This document shows, piece after piece, positions 10,250 through 19,709 of a DNA stretch of 64,000 bases. Below the pieces are notes generated by a model. The model made no database searches. It had not been told where the DNA came from and saw only the letters and a program-made list of their open reading frames with translations. The translations under genes were made by a program, and so were the position numbers. The DNA lies in the NCBI RefSeq assembly GCF_002902905.1, contig NZ_CP026124.1, forward strand, positions 744,001-808,000. Direction: 5' to 3'. How positions within the stretch are numbered: position 1 is the stretch's first letter; each line of letters starts with the position of its first letter. Source of the stretch: Achromobacter sp. AONIH1 (GTDB lineage: Bacteria; Pseudomonadota; Gammaproteobacteria; Burkholderiales; Burkholderiaceae_B).

Positions 10250-11053
10250 ATGAAACAGATCATCACCCACGTGACCCATTACCGCTACACCGCGCCTGTG
10301 ACCTACAGCATCCAGACGCTGCGCCTCACGCCGCGCGACGACGAGCACCAGCGCGTGCTGCGCTGGCATATCGAGGCGCCCGGCGCGCTGGAGCGGCAAG
10401 TGGACGCCTACGGCAATATCACCCATACCCTGACGCTGAACCGCCCGCACACCGACATCGAGCTGCGCGTGGTCGGACAGGTTGTGGTGGGCGCGCTCGC
10501 GCGCGGCGCGCTGGGCGGCGAGGACAGCCGGCTGCCGGTGCATGCCTACTGCGTGCAGACGGCGCTGACCCAGGCCGACGAGACCATCCTGGCCTTCACC
10601 CGCCACGCGCTGCCCGACGGCCTGAACACGCCCGACGACGCGCTGGCGCTGGCGCGCGCCATCTGCGACCGCGTAGCGTATGAGCCCGGCATGACCGACG
10701 TGACCACCGCGGCCAACCAGGTGCTGGCCATGGGCCACGGCGTCTGCCAGGACCACGCCCACCTGTTCCTGGCCTGCGCGCGCGGCCTGGGCGTGCCCGC
10801 GCGCTACGTCAGCGGCTACCTGTACACCACCGCCGAGCACGCCGCCAGCCACGCCTGGGCCGACATCTGGCTGCCGGGCGCGGGCTGGACCAGCGTGGAC
10901 ATCACCAACCGCCAGTTCGCCTCGGAATGCCATTGCCGGCTGGCCGTGGCGCGCGACTACGACTCGGCCTCGCCGGTGCGCGGCGTGCGCAATGGCGGCG
11001 GCGAGGAATCCATGGAAGTCACCGTGCAGGTGCAGACCGCGGCGCAGCAATGA
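10250..11053 (+). CDS. transglutaminase-like cysteine protease
   Basis: The 267-residue protein has an N-terminal transglutaminase-associated beta domain and a catalytic core with Cys166 in GHGVCQDHAH, His201 in ASHAWAD and Asp217 in SVDITN. Bacterial members act as proteases or peptide-bond rearranging enzymes and are cytoplasmic; no signal peptide is present here. It completes the ATP-grasp/alpha-E/transglutaminase set and precedes the Anbu peptidase gene by 64 bp. Confidence 0.9.
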   Translation: MKQIITHVTHYRYTAPVTYSIQTLRLTPRDDEHQRVLRWHIEAPGALERQVDAYGNITHTLTLNRPHTDIELRVVGQVVVGALARGALGGEDSRLPVHAYCVQTALTQADETILAFTRHALPDGLNTPDDALALARAICDRVAYEPGMTDVTTAANQVLAMGHGVCQDHAHLFLACARGLGVPARYVSGYLYTTAEHAASHAWADIWLPGAGWTSVDITNRQFASECHCRLAVARDYDSASPVRGVRNGGGEESMEVTVQVQTAAQQ

Positions 11054-11117
11054 CCCCCGCCGTGCATGCGGGCCGCGCCGCACTACAATGCGGCGTGGCT
11101 TTTCCCCTGCTCCGATC

Positions 11118-11981
11118 ATGACCTACTGCGTCGCCGCCCGCCTGAACGCCGGCCTGGTTTTCCTGTCCGACTCCCGCACCAACGCGGGGGTGGACCAGAT
11201 CAGCGTCTACCGCAAGATGACCGTCTTCGAACGCCCCGGCGAACGCGTGCTGGTCCTGATGACCGCCGGCAACCTGGCCGTCAGCCAGGCCGTGCTGGAC
11301 GGCCTGGCCCGCCAGCAGCAGGAAGGCGGCGAAACGCTATGGAACGCGCCCGATATGTTCGAGGCCGCGCGCCGCATCGGCAACGCCGTGCGCGAGGTCT
11401 ACCGCCGCGAGGCCGACGCGCTGCGCGAACAGGGCGTGGACTTCAACGTCAGCCTGATTTTCGGGGGCCAGATCGGCGCCGAACGCTGCCGGCTGTTCCA
11501 GATCTACGCCGCCGGCAACTTCATCGAGGCTGGCGAGGAATGCCCGTACTTCCAGATCGGCGAGGCCAAGTACGGCAAGCCCATCCTGGACCGCGTGCTG
11601 CAACCCGATACGCCGCTGGACGAGGCCGCCAAGTGCGCGCTGATCTCCATGGATTCCACGCTGCGCTCGAACATCTCGGTCGGCCTGCCACTGGACCTGC
11701 TGGTCTACGACACCGGCGCGCTGCGCGTCACGCACTTCGCCAGCATCGACGAGCACAACGAATACTTCCGCATGATCCGCGGCACCTGGGGCGAACGCCT
11801 GCGCCAGGTCTTCGCCGAAATCCCCGACCCGCTGTGGACCAACCCCGAGTCGCCCGACTCCCTGGTGCCCGCCAGCCGCGTGCACCAGCCCAAGCGGGTC
11901 GACCCCATGGACGTGCCGCAGGAAAGCTACCCGGCGCCGCAGGTGCTGGCCGAGGGGCCGGGGTCGGATCAGTTGAACTAG
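11118..11981 (+). CDS. Anbu, proteasome-type Ntn peptidase
   Basis: The 287-residue protein is an Anbu (ancestral beta-subunit) homologue of the proteasome/HslV fold. It begins MTYCVAARLNAGLVFLSDSR; Thr2, exposed after Met removal, is the expected nucleophile. I chose the ATG at 11118 because it places Thr next to the initiator as the family requires; an upstream in-frame extension would bury it. Anbu genes are known to travel with ATP-grasp, alpha-E and transglutaminase genes, as here. A TACAAT element at 11084-11089 may give it its own vegetative promoter besides the upstream sigma-54 one. Confidence 0.92.
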   Translation: MTYCVAARLNAGLVFLSDSRTNAGVDQISVYRKMTVFERPGERVLVLMTAGNLAVSQAVLDGLARQQQEGGETLWNAPDMFEAARRIGNAVREVYRREADALREQGVDFNVSLIFGGQIGAERCRLFQIYAAGNFIEAGEECPYFQIGEAKYGKPILDRVLQPDTPLDEAAKCALISMDSTLRSNISVGLPLDLLVYDTGALRVTHFASIDEHNEYFRMIRGTWGERLRQVFAEIPDPLWTNPESPDSLVPASRVHQPKRVDPMDVPQESYPAPQVLAEGPGSDQLN

Positions 11982-12067
11982 AGACTGCGCATGTTCGCTT
12001 GTACGCAATTCCGGGCTGTCCTACACTGCGGCCAACGCATGTGAATTTCACGTGCCCACCATCCGAG

Positions 12068-12104
12068 GCCCGTATGCAAGCAATTGCTGCGGGCTTTCGT
12101 GTTT
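12068..12104 (+). terminator. possible terminator after the Anbu gene
   Basis: Stem GCCCG/CGGGC with an inner GCAA/TTGC pairing is followed by TTTCGTGTTT on the plus strand, about 90 bp after the Anbu stop. The T-tract is interrupted, so confidence is moderate. Confidence 0.4.
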
Positions 12105-12158
12105 CTGGCGCCAACGCTGGCCGCCCTGCTGAGCCTGGCCCGCTTGCGAAGCGCCATG

Positions 12159-12183
12159 AAAAAAGCCGGCATGCGCCGGCTTT
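12159..12183 (-). terminator. rho-independent terminator of metF
   Basis: Arms AAAGCCGGC / GCCGGCTTT with a 4-nt loop are followed, on the minus strand, by a run of six T. It lies 25 bp beyond the metF stop. Confidence 0.8.
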
Positions 12184-12208
12184 CTTCATGTATCGCTTGC
12201 CCGAACGA

Positions 12209-13051
12209 TCAACGCGACAGCTCGCGCCAGATCGCCATCGGCGCCTCGGCGTGGTTGAGCGTATAGAAATGCACGCCCGGCGCGCCGTTGTCCAGCAGGG
12301 TCTGGCACAGCTCGGTCACCACGTCCACGCCGAAGGCGCGGATCGAGGCCTTGTCGTCGCCGAACTCGGCCAGGCGCAGACGGATCCAGCGCGGCACTTC
12401 GGCGCCGCACATTTCCGAGAAGCGCAGCAGCTGCGAGTGGTTGGTGATGGGCATGATGCCCGGCACGATCGGCACGTTCACGCCCTTGGCCTGGGCCCGG
12501 TCGACGAAGTCGAAATAGGCGTCGGCGTTGAAGAAATATTGCGTGATGGCGGCGTTGGCGCCGGCCCGCACCTTGGCCACGAAATGCGCCAGGTCGGCCG
12601 ACGGACTGGCGGCCTGCGGGTGCATTTCGGGATAGGCCGCCACTTCGATGTGGAACCAGTCGCCGGTTTCCTCGCGGATGAAGGACACCAGCTCGTTGGC
12701 ATAGCGCAGCTCGCCCGCGTCGCCGCCCATGCCGGACGGCAGGTCGCCGCGCAGCGCGACCACGCGCCGCACGCCTTCGTTCTTGTAGGCCTGCAGGATG
12801 TCGCGCAGGTCCTGGCGGGACGCGCCCACGCAGGACAGGTGCGGCGCCGCGTCACAACCCAGGTTGCGCAGCGTGCGCACCGCGTCGGCGGTGCCGGCGC
12901 GCGTCGAGCCGCCCGCGCCGAACGTCACGCTGACGTACTTGGGCTGGATCGCCAGCATCTGCTTGGCCGCGCGCACCAGCCGTTCCTGGCCGGCCAGGTC
13001 GCGGGGGGGAAAGAACTCCAGGCTGAATGCAGGAGAAGTCGATTCGGACAT
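12209..13051 (-). CDS. metF: 5,10-methylenetetrahydrofolate reductase
   Basis: MetF reduces 5,10-methylene-THF to 5-methyl-THF, the methyl donor for methionine synthesis. The 280-residue product starts MSESTSPAFSLEFFPPRD, with the FAD/folate-site FEFFPP-type motif at the N-terminus; VTFGAGGSTR and IVPGIMPI follow. The ATG at 13051 is preferred to an extension to 13090, which adds residues not typical of the family. It is the third gene of the ahcY-yvlD-metF unit, with a GC-rich repeat in the 197-bp gap before it. A TTGACA-like hexamer (minus strand, 13092-13097) lies just upstream, but I see no good -10. Confidence 0.95.
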   Translation of the reverse strand: MSESTSPAFSLEFFPPRDLAGQERLVRAAKQMLAIQPKYVSVTFGAGGSTRAGTADAVRTLRNLGCDAAPHLSCVGASRQDLRDILQAYKNEGVRRVVALRGDLPSGMGGDAGELRYANELVSFIREETGDWFHIEVAAYPEMHPQAASPSADLAHFVAKVRAGANAAITQYFFNADAYFDFVDRAQAKGVNVPIVPGIMPITNHSQLLRFSEMCGAEVPRWIRLRLAEFGDDKASIRAFGVDVVTELCQTLLDNGAPGVHFYTLNHAEAPMAIWRELSR

Positions 13052-13165
13052 TTCAGTTATCCATGACGCTGACCGCGCCCCTTGAAACAAGTGTCAATCC
13101 ACCGGAAACCGCTGGACAAGAGCCCTCTGCCGGAACCGCGCCCACGGATGCCACCCCATCGGGAT

Positions 13166-13250
13166 GCCGCGGATCCGGCTCCGCCGGTCCGCAGGCATGC
13201 CCCCTTGAGGGGGAAGCGCGCAGCGCTTCGGGGGTGGGCCTTCCCCCTCT
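13166..13250. repeat. dispersed GC-rich repeat, copy 1
   Basis: The gap between yvlD and metF holds the blocks GGATCCGGCTCCGCCGGTCC, CCCCCTTGAGGGGGAAGCG and GCGCTTCGGGGGTG. The same blocks recur near 57940-58021 and, in the other orientation, at 60154-60292. Internal inverted repeats would fold as RNA. It resembles a REP-like intergenic element; its mobility is unknown. Confidence 0.7.
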
Positions 13251-13584
13251 ACGGGATCAACTTGGTCAGCAGGCCGGAGATGATGCTGTAGAGGATCGCT
13301 CCGCCCACGGCCCACCAGAACCCGTTGACCTGGAAGCCCTTCAGCACGGAGCCGACGAACCAGAACAACAAGGCGTTGATCACGATGAGAAAGAGGCCGA
13401 GCGTGACGATGGTGATGGGCAGCGTCAGCAGCACCAGCACCGGCTTGACCAGCATGTTCACCAGGCCCAGCACCAGCGCGGCGATCAGCGCCGAACCGAA
13501 ACTGGCCACCGTGATGCCGGGCAGCAGGTAGGCGACCGCCAGCAGGGCCACCGCGTTCAGGATCCAGACGAGAATCATGGACAT
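13249..13584 (-). CDS. YvlD-type small membrane protein (phage holin superfamily IV)
   Basis: The 111-residue protein has four hydrophobic segments and fits the mycobacterial phage holin superfamily IV / YvlD family. These are chromosomal membrane proteins of unknown function and not necessarily holins. The ATG at 13584 is chosen because GGAGG lies 6 nt upstream; a second Met two codons on is possible. It sits between ahcY and metF on the same strand, an arrangement seen in related betaproteobacteria, so it is probably co-transcribed under the SAH riboswitch. Confidence 0.8.
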   Translation of the reverse strand: MSMILVWILNAVALLAVAYLLPGITVASFGSALIAALVLGLVNMLVKPVLVLLTLPITIVTLGLFLIVINALLFWFVGSVLKGFQVNGFWWAVGGAILYSIISGLLTKLIP

Positions 13585-13652
13585 GCTCAACCTCCAGTCT
13601 TGAAGCTCCGGGACCCGGCGGCCCGGTTGCGGCCGCCTTGCCCTGGAACCGG

Positions 13653-13680
13653 AAAACGCCGCGCCGACATGGCGTGGCGT
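13653..13680 (-). terminator. terminator-like hairpin after ahcY
   Basis: Read on the minus strand, arms ACGCC-A-CGCC and GGCG-C-GGCGT pair around a 5-nt loop and are followed by TTTTCC. It lies 20 bp beyond the ahcY stop and may attenuate read-through to yvlD and metF. Confidence 0.55.
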
Positions 13681-13701
13681 CCCCCTATTTTGCTACAAGC
13701 A

Positions 13702-15120
<1,419 letters not shown>

Positions 15121-15220
15121 GGTGTGTAGCTCCACGTGTAGATCGAACGGCGCGCACAGGGCCGGACAACGCGAAACACCACGACGGTCGTGTGCTCGCC
15201 TTTCCCGCCACATGCGACAA

Positions 15221-15345
15221 AGGTGAGCGCCGTTGCTGTAGCGCCGCGCAAGGATGCGGGACGCATGAACAGGGATTCCTGAGCCTGGCGAGCCGTGTTC
15301 CGCGCAAGGGGAACAGCCGGATCGTCGCAACGCTCCTCAGGATCG
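15221..15345 (-). promoter_or_regulatory. SAH riboswitch upstream of ahcY
   Basis: On the minus strand the sequence shows the conserved S-adenosylhomocysteine aptamer. P1 arm CCTGAGGAGCG (from 15341) pairs with CCAGGCTCAGG (CCTGAG with CTCAGG), and TTGCGAC follows the first arm. The downstream strand GCAACGGCGCTCACC (15236-15222) can pair GAGCGTTG as the pseudoknot. SAH riboswitches are on-switches found before ahcY in many betaproteobacteria. Binding of SAH should raise expression of ahcY and probably metF. Confidence 0.88.
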
Positions 15346-15351
15346 TCGGGC

Positions 15352-15357
15352 ATTGTA
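15352..15357 (-). promoter_or_regulatory. -10 element of the ahcY operon promoter
   Basis: TACAAT on the minus strand lies so that transcription would start at about 15345, immediately before the riboswitch P1 stem. No convincing -35 hexamer is seen. Confidence 0.55.
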
Positions 15358-15432
15358 CCGGTTTGGCCGCCTTGCGGGAAAGCGCCGCAAGGCCGGAACG
15401 CATCCGACCCCTTATTCTTCCAACGGCGCGGC

Positions 15433-16473
15433 TCAACCCGCATGCACCAGCGGCGGGTCCGGTTCGGCCCGCGGCGTCAGCGGCGCCAGCGCCGCCAGCA
15501 GGTCGGACGCGATGGCATCCCAACTGCGCGTCAGCGCGTGCGCCCGCACGGCGTGCCGGTCCAGCGACAGCGCCTCGCGGCAGGCGTGCGCCAGGTCCTC
15601 GTCCAGGCAGCCCGTCACGCCCGGCTGCACCACGGCCAGCGGCGCCTCGCTGCGGAACGCCGCCACCGGCGTGCCGCAGGCCATGGCCTCCAGCATCACC
15701 AGGCCGAAAGTGTCGGTCAGGCTGGGAAACACGAACACGTCGGCGGCCTGGTAATAGCCCGGCAGCTCATCGTCGTTGCGCATGCCCAGGAACACCGCGT
15801 CGGGAAACTTCTTCTTCAGGCGCGCCTCGTCCGGGCCGCCGCCCACCACCACCTTGCTACCCGGCAGGTCCAGCGACAGGAAGGCGTCCAGGTTCTTTTC
15901 CCGCGCGACCCGGCCCACGCTGAGGAACACCGGACGGGGCAGATCCTTGAACACCTGGCTCGCGCCCGGCTGGAACTTGACGGGGTCCACCCCGCGCGAC
16001 CAGATCTGCAAATTGCCCAGGCCGCGCTGGACCAGGACGTCGCGCACCGTGGGCGTGGGCACCAGCACGCGCTGCGAGGGCCGGTGGAACCAGCGCAGGT
16101 AGCGCCACGGCAAGGCCGCCGGAATGCCCATGCGCGCCTGCAGGTAGTCGGGGAACATGGTGTGGAACGAGGTGGTGAAACGCCAGCCTCGGGCCAGCGC
16201 CATCTTGCGCGCGGCCAGGCCCAGCGGCCCCTCGGTGGCGATGTGCAGCGCGTCCGGCACCCGGTCGCCCAGCACGCGGCGCAGCTGGCGGCCGGGCTGC
16301 AGGCATAACCGCAGGTCGGGCTCGGAAGGCGCGGGAATGGTGCGGCTGCCTTCAGGGCTGACCACGGTCACTTCGTGGCCCCATTCGGCGAGGATCCTCA
16401 GCATGGTCGTCCAGGTGCGGACGACGCCGTTGACTTGCGGATGCCAGGCATCCGTGACCAGGACGATGCGCAT
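15433..16473 (-). CDS. glycosyltransferase family 4 (alpha-mannosyltransferase-like)
   Basis: The 346-residue GT-B fold enzyme starts MRIVLVTDAWHPQVNGVVRT, typical of the MgtA/PimB-like GT4 group. It has the nucleotide-sugar segment FLSVGRVAREKNLDAFL and the donor-binding SLTDTFGLVMLEAMACGTPV. Members transfer mannose or glucose to lipids or sugars at the inner membrane; the acceptor is not known here. The ATG at 16473 is preferred to an upstream extension of 8 residues. Its end is 75 bp from the ahcY promoter and it appears to be a single gene. Confidence 0.85.
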   Translation of the reverse strand: MRIVLVTDAWHPQVNGVVRTWTTMLRILAEWGHEVTVVSPEGSRTIPAPSEPDLRLCLQPGRQLRRVLGDRVPDALHIATEGPLGLAARKMALARGWRFTTSFHTMFPDYLQARMGIPAALPWRYLRWFHRPSQRVLVPTPTVRDVLVQRGLGNLQIWSRGVDPVKFQPGASQVFKDLPRPVFLSVGRVAREKNLDAFLSLDLPGSKVVVGGGPDEARLKKKFPDAVFLGMRNDDELPGYYQAADVFVFPSLTDTFGLVMLEAMACGTPVAAFRSEAPLAVVQPGVTGCLDEDLAHACREALSLDRHAVRAHALTRSWDAIASDLLAALAPLTPRAEPDPPLVHAG

Positions 16474-16551
16474 GATGAGGCCGGAAGTGGTCGACAAGCG
16501 CGATTTAGCCCGCGCTATGTGACATGCCCAAGACCGGCCGCGCCGGCGGCC

Positions 16552-16788
16552 TTAATTGTTGCGCCGGGGGTAGCCCTGGGCCTTGATGCGGATCCAGACC
16601 GCGCGCTTTTCCTCTTCCGTCATGAAAACCCAGTTGGCCACTTCCATGGCCGTGCGGCCGCAGCCCCGGCAGATGTCGTCGAACAGCGTCGAGCAGACGG
16701 CCACGCAGGGGGAATCCGTGGCCTTGAAAGCGCGTTGCGCGTCTTCGGGCTCGGGCAATTCGGACAGATCGGCGAAATTCAAACTCAT
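16552..16788 (-). CDS. DUF1289 family small cysteine-rich protein
   Basis: The 78-residue protein has the DUF1289 core DSPCVAVCSTLFDDICRGCGR, four cysteines likely to bind a metal, followed by a WxxM(T)EEE-type helix and IRIKAQG. The function of the family is unknown. The ATG at 16788 begins MSLNFADLSELPEPEDAQRA; longer in-frame starts are basic and non-family. It lies upstream of the glycosyltransferase on the same strand with a 78-bp gap. Confidence 0.8.
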   Translation of the reverse strand: MSLNFADLSELPEPEDAQRAFKATDSPCVAVCSTLFDDICRGCGRTAMEVANWVFMTEEEKRAVWIRIKAQGYPRRNN

Positions 16789-16885
16789 GGGCGCGAGATT
16801 ACCACCGGCAGACCGTCCCTTTTTACAAGACCCTGCCCGCGACCAGGCGGGAATGCGCCCGACGCCTGCCATACGCCGCCGGCGC

Positions 16886-18388
16886 CTACAGAAACGGCGT
16901 GACCGCGCCGGCCAGCCTGCTCAGCTGCGGGCCGATCTCCTCCTCGGGCACCGAGCCGTAGCCCAGCAGCAGTCCGCGCGCCGCGGCCTCGGGATTGAGG
17001 TGATAGATCGACAGCGGCCGCGTCGCCACGCCGGCATACAGGCCGCGCTCCATCACCGCCACGTCGTCGACAGTGCGCGGCAGGCCCAGGATCATGTGCA
17101 GCCCGGCCTCGGCGCCGATCACCGGCACCGCCTCGCCGAACTCGCGCCGGATGGCGTCCATGAGCGCATCGTGGCGCGCGCGGTAGACGCCGCGCATGCG
17201 CCGGATGTGCGCCGCGTAGTGGCCTTCCGCCAGAAAGCGCGCCAGCACCGCCTGCTGCATCGTCTGCCCCTCGCGGAACAGCTCGCGCAACGCGCGCGCG
17301 AAGCCGTCCACCAGATCGGGCGGCAGGACCAGGTAGGCCAGCCGCAGCGCGGGAAACAGCGTCTTGGAAAACGTGCCCAGGTAGATCACCCGGCCGGACT
17401 CGTCCAGCGCCTGCAAGGCGGACAGCGGATGCGCGTCGTAGCGGAACTCGCTGTCGTAGTCGTCCTCGATCACCCAGACCCCGTGCTGCGCCGCGTAGTC
17501 CAGCAACTGGCGGCGGCGCGCCAGGCTCATGTGCGCGCCGGTGGGATATTGGTGCGACGGCGACACGAACGCCAGCCTCGGCGGCTCGGCCCATTGCGCG
17601 GCGCTTGGCGCCAGGCCCTCGCCGTCGACCGCCACCGCCACGCTCTCCAGGCCGGTGGCATGAAAGACGCTGCGCGCGCCCCAATAACCCGGGTCCTCCA
17701 GCCACACCCGGTCGCCCGGATCCGCCAGCAGCTGCGCCACCAGGTGCAAGGACTGCTGCGTGCCGCTGGTGATCACCACCTGCGCCGGCGTACAGGCGAT
17801 GCCGCGCGTGCCTCGCAGATAGTCCGCGATGGCTTCGCGCAGTCCGGCATCGCCGTGTCCCGTGGCGTAGCTCAGCCGCTCCGGCTCGACGCGGCGCCAC
17901 ACGCGCGCCTGCAGCCGGTTCCAGGTCTGTATCGGGAACATGCGCAGCTCCGGCACGCCGGGCGCGAAAGCGCCCCATTGCAAACGCGCGGCCAGCGCCT
18001 CGCGCACCGTGCGCTCGCCCCGGCGCGACAGCGGCGCGTTGCGATCCAGCGGGAATTTTCCGGCCGCCACGACGGGTCGGGGAAACACGTCGGCGACGAA
18101 GGTGCCGCGCCCCACGCGCGCCTGCACATAGCCTTCGAAGGTCAGTTGTTCGTAGACATGGACCACCGTGTTGCGCGCGATGCCCAGCGTGCGCGCCAGC
18201 ACCCGCGTGGGCGGCAGCCGCAGGCCGGCCGCCAGGCTGCCATCGCGGATGCCCGCCTGCAAGATGCCATACAGCTGCTGATGCGACGGCTGCCCGAGCT
18301 TGAACTGGCGCAGCACGAAGTCCGGCAGTCCGGTCGCGGCCAGCGGCGCCTTGCGCGTCGTCTCAGGATTGGTTCCCGCTTCAATCAT
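16886..18388 (-). CDS. MocR-type GntR regulator with aminotransferase domain
   Basis: The 500-residue protein joins an N-terminal GntR winged helix (QQLYGILQAGIRDG, LPPTRVLARTLGIARNTV, about residues 35-100) to a fold-type I aminotransferase-like domain with the PLP lysine in YLGTFSKTLFPALRL. MocR proteins sense PLP or amino-compounds and usually control a divergent neighbour. The divergent amino-acid/decarboxylase operon at 18797 is the obvious target, but this is inferred. The start is uncertain: the ATG at 18388 lacks a spaced Shine-Dalgarno, and a GTG at 18439 would add 17 residues. Confidence 0.87.
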   Translation of the reverse strand: MIEAGTNPETTRKAPLAATGLPDFVLRQFKLGQPSHQQLYGILQAGIRDGSLAAGLRLPPTRVLARTLGIARNTVVHVYEQLTFEGYVQARVGRGTFVADVFPRPVVAAGKFPLDRNAPLSRRGERTVREALAARLQWGAFAPGVPELRMFPIQTWNRLQARVWRRVEPERLSYATGHGDAGLREAIADYLRGTRGIACTPAQVVITSGTQQSLHLVAQLLADPGDRVWLEDPGYWGARSVFHATGLESVAVAVDGEGLAPSAAQWAEPPRLAFVSPSHQYPTGAHMSLARRRQLLDYAAQHGVWVIEDDYDSEFRYDAHPLSALQALDESGRVIYLGTFSKTLFPALRLAYLVLPPDLVDGFARALRELFREGQTMQQAVLARFLAEGHYAAHIRRMRGVYRARHDALMDAIRREFGEAVPVIGAEAGLHMILGLPRTVDDVAVMERGLYAGVATRPLSIYHLNPEAAARGLLLGYGSVPEEEIGPQLSRLAGAVTPFL

Positions 18389-18796
18389 TCCTGCGGCCTG
18401 TTCAAAGGACCAATCACACACCACATCACTTCGGGCCACGCGCCGGGGACCGCCAAGAAAAAGTGCGCGCCCTGCGCTTCGCAGCCATGCGCGCGTTGAG
18501 ACCGACAGGCCCCGCCCACATCGCGAAGCGCCTTGATCTTACGCCGCGCAACGCGGTGTGAAAGTGAACTCGCATCGAAAAAATGGCTTGAAAAATTGAA
18601 CGGCGCGGCGCGGCAATGCGCGCCTTCCCGGCAGCCGCCAACGCGTTCTCAACGCCAGGGAATTGGTTCTTCAACAATTCGATTCTTGGACCTTCTTCAC
18701 GAACCACCCAAGCCATAGACTGCTCGCGAACAAGCCGTTTCCGGGACTCGACTCATGTCCCGGCCAGCAGTCATCAGTAGAAAGGAAGGATCCACA
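18389..18796. promoter_or_regulatory. divergent control region between the MocR gene and the nitrilase operon
   Basis: This 408-bp stretch has no convincing gene. Near the operon it holds an inverted pair GGTTC (18664) / GAACC and three TTCTT direct repeats within 18660-18705, and MocR regulators commonly bind direct repeats. The operon's ribosome-binding site AAGGAAGGA is at its right end. No clear -35/-10 pair was found. Confidence 0.35.
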
Positions 18797-19672
18797 ATGA
18801 ACGGCGCCATGCATGGCAACTTCGGCATCGCCGGCGTGCAGATGAACGTCTCGGCCTTCGAGAACAACGTCGAGCGCATGGGCAATTACCTGCGCCACAT
18901 CCGCGGCCGCTTTCCCTGGGTTCGGATGGTGCTCTTCTCCGAGCTGGCGCCCCTGGGTCCCCGGCACCACAACGCCGAGCCGCTGCCCGGCCCCACCGAG
19001 ACCCGGCTGACCGAACTGGCGCGCGAAACCGGGCTGTGGCTGATCCCGGGCTCGCTGTTCGAACGCGTGGATGGCCCGGATGGATCCGTGGTCTACAACA
19101 CCATGCCGGTGATCAATCCCCAAGGCGAGATCGTCGCGCGCTTTCGCAAGCTGTTCCCGTTCCGTCCGTATGAACGCGATGTGGCCGGCGGCACGGAGTT
19201 CTGCGTTTTCGACGTGCCCGGCGCGGGCCGCTTCGGCGTCTCGATCTGCTACGACATGTGGTTCCCCGAGACCACGCGCACCCTGGCCGCGATGGGCGCG
19301 GAAGTGATCCTGCATCCGACGATGACGGACACCATCGACCGCGATGTCGAGCTGGCCATCGCCCGCGCATCGGCCGTGCAGAACCAGGTCTATTTCTTCG
19401 ACATCAATGGCGTGGGCGACGGCGGCGTGGGCCGTTCCATCGTCTGTGATCCCTCCGGCTATGTGTTGCACCAGGCCGACGGCGGCGCCGAGATCGTGCC
19501 GATCAGCGTGGACTTCGAGCGCGTGCGACGCGAGCGCGAACTCGGCTTGCGCAACCTGGGCCAGCCGCTCAAGAGCTTCCGCGACCGCGATTGCGACTTC
19601 AAGGTCTACCGGCGCGAGAGTCCGGACTTTCCGTATCTGAATACGTTGGGACCGCTGACCAAGCCCGACTGA
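18797..19672 (+). CDS. carbon-nitrogen hydrolase (nitrilase superfamily)
   Basis: The 291-residue enzyme has the nitrilase-superfamily triad Glu49 (FSELAPLG), Lys118 (RFRKLFPF) and Cys151 (SICYDMWFPE). Such enzymes hydrolyse amides, carbamoyl groups or N-acyl amino acids; the substrate cannot be read from sequence. The ATG at 18797 follows AAGGAAGGA. It is the first gene of a seven-gene plus-strand operon with a PLP decarboxylase, an ATP-grasp ligase, a second amide hydrolase, transport genes and aspartase. Confidence 0.88.
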   Translation: MNGAMHGNFGIAGVQMNVSAFENNVERMGNYLRHIRGRFPWVRMVLFSELAPLGPRHHNAEPLPGPTETRLTELARETGLWLIPGSLFERVDGPDGSVVYNTMPVINPQGEIVARFRKLFPFRPYERDVAGGTEFCVFDVPGAGRFGVSICYDMWFPETTRTLAAMGAEVILHPTMTDTIDRDVELAIARASAVQNQVYFFDINGVGDGGVGRSIVCDPSGYVLHQADGGAEIVPISVDFERVRRERELGLRNLGQPLKSFRDRDCDFKVYRRESPDFPYLNTLGPLTKPD

Positions 19673-19709
19673 GATCGGCGCTGGCGACGAAAAAAGCAAG
19701 GAGACAAGC

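Noticed and set aside
8702..11119. 805-codon minus-strand frame across the ATP-grasp/alpha-E/transglutaminase genes
   Set aside because: Antisense shadow of three well-supported genes; no recognisable motif.
13249..13584. Phage holin as evidence of a prophage
   Set aside because: The gene is a chromosomal YvlD-type membrane protein in a methyl-cycle operon, with no other phage genes near.
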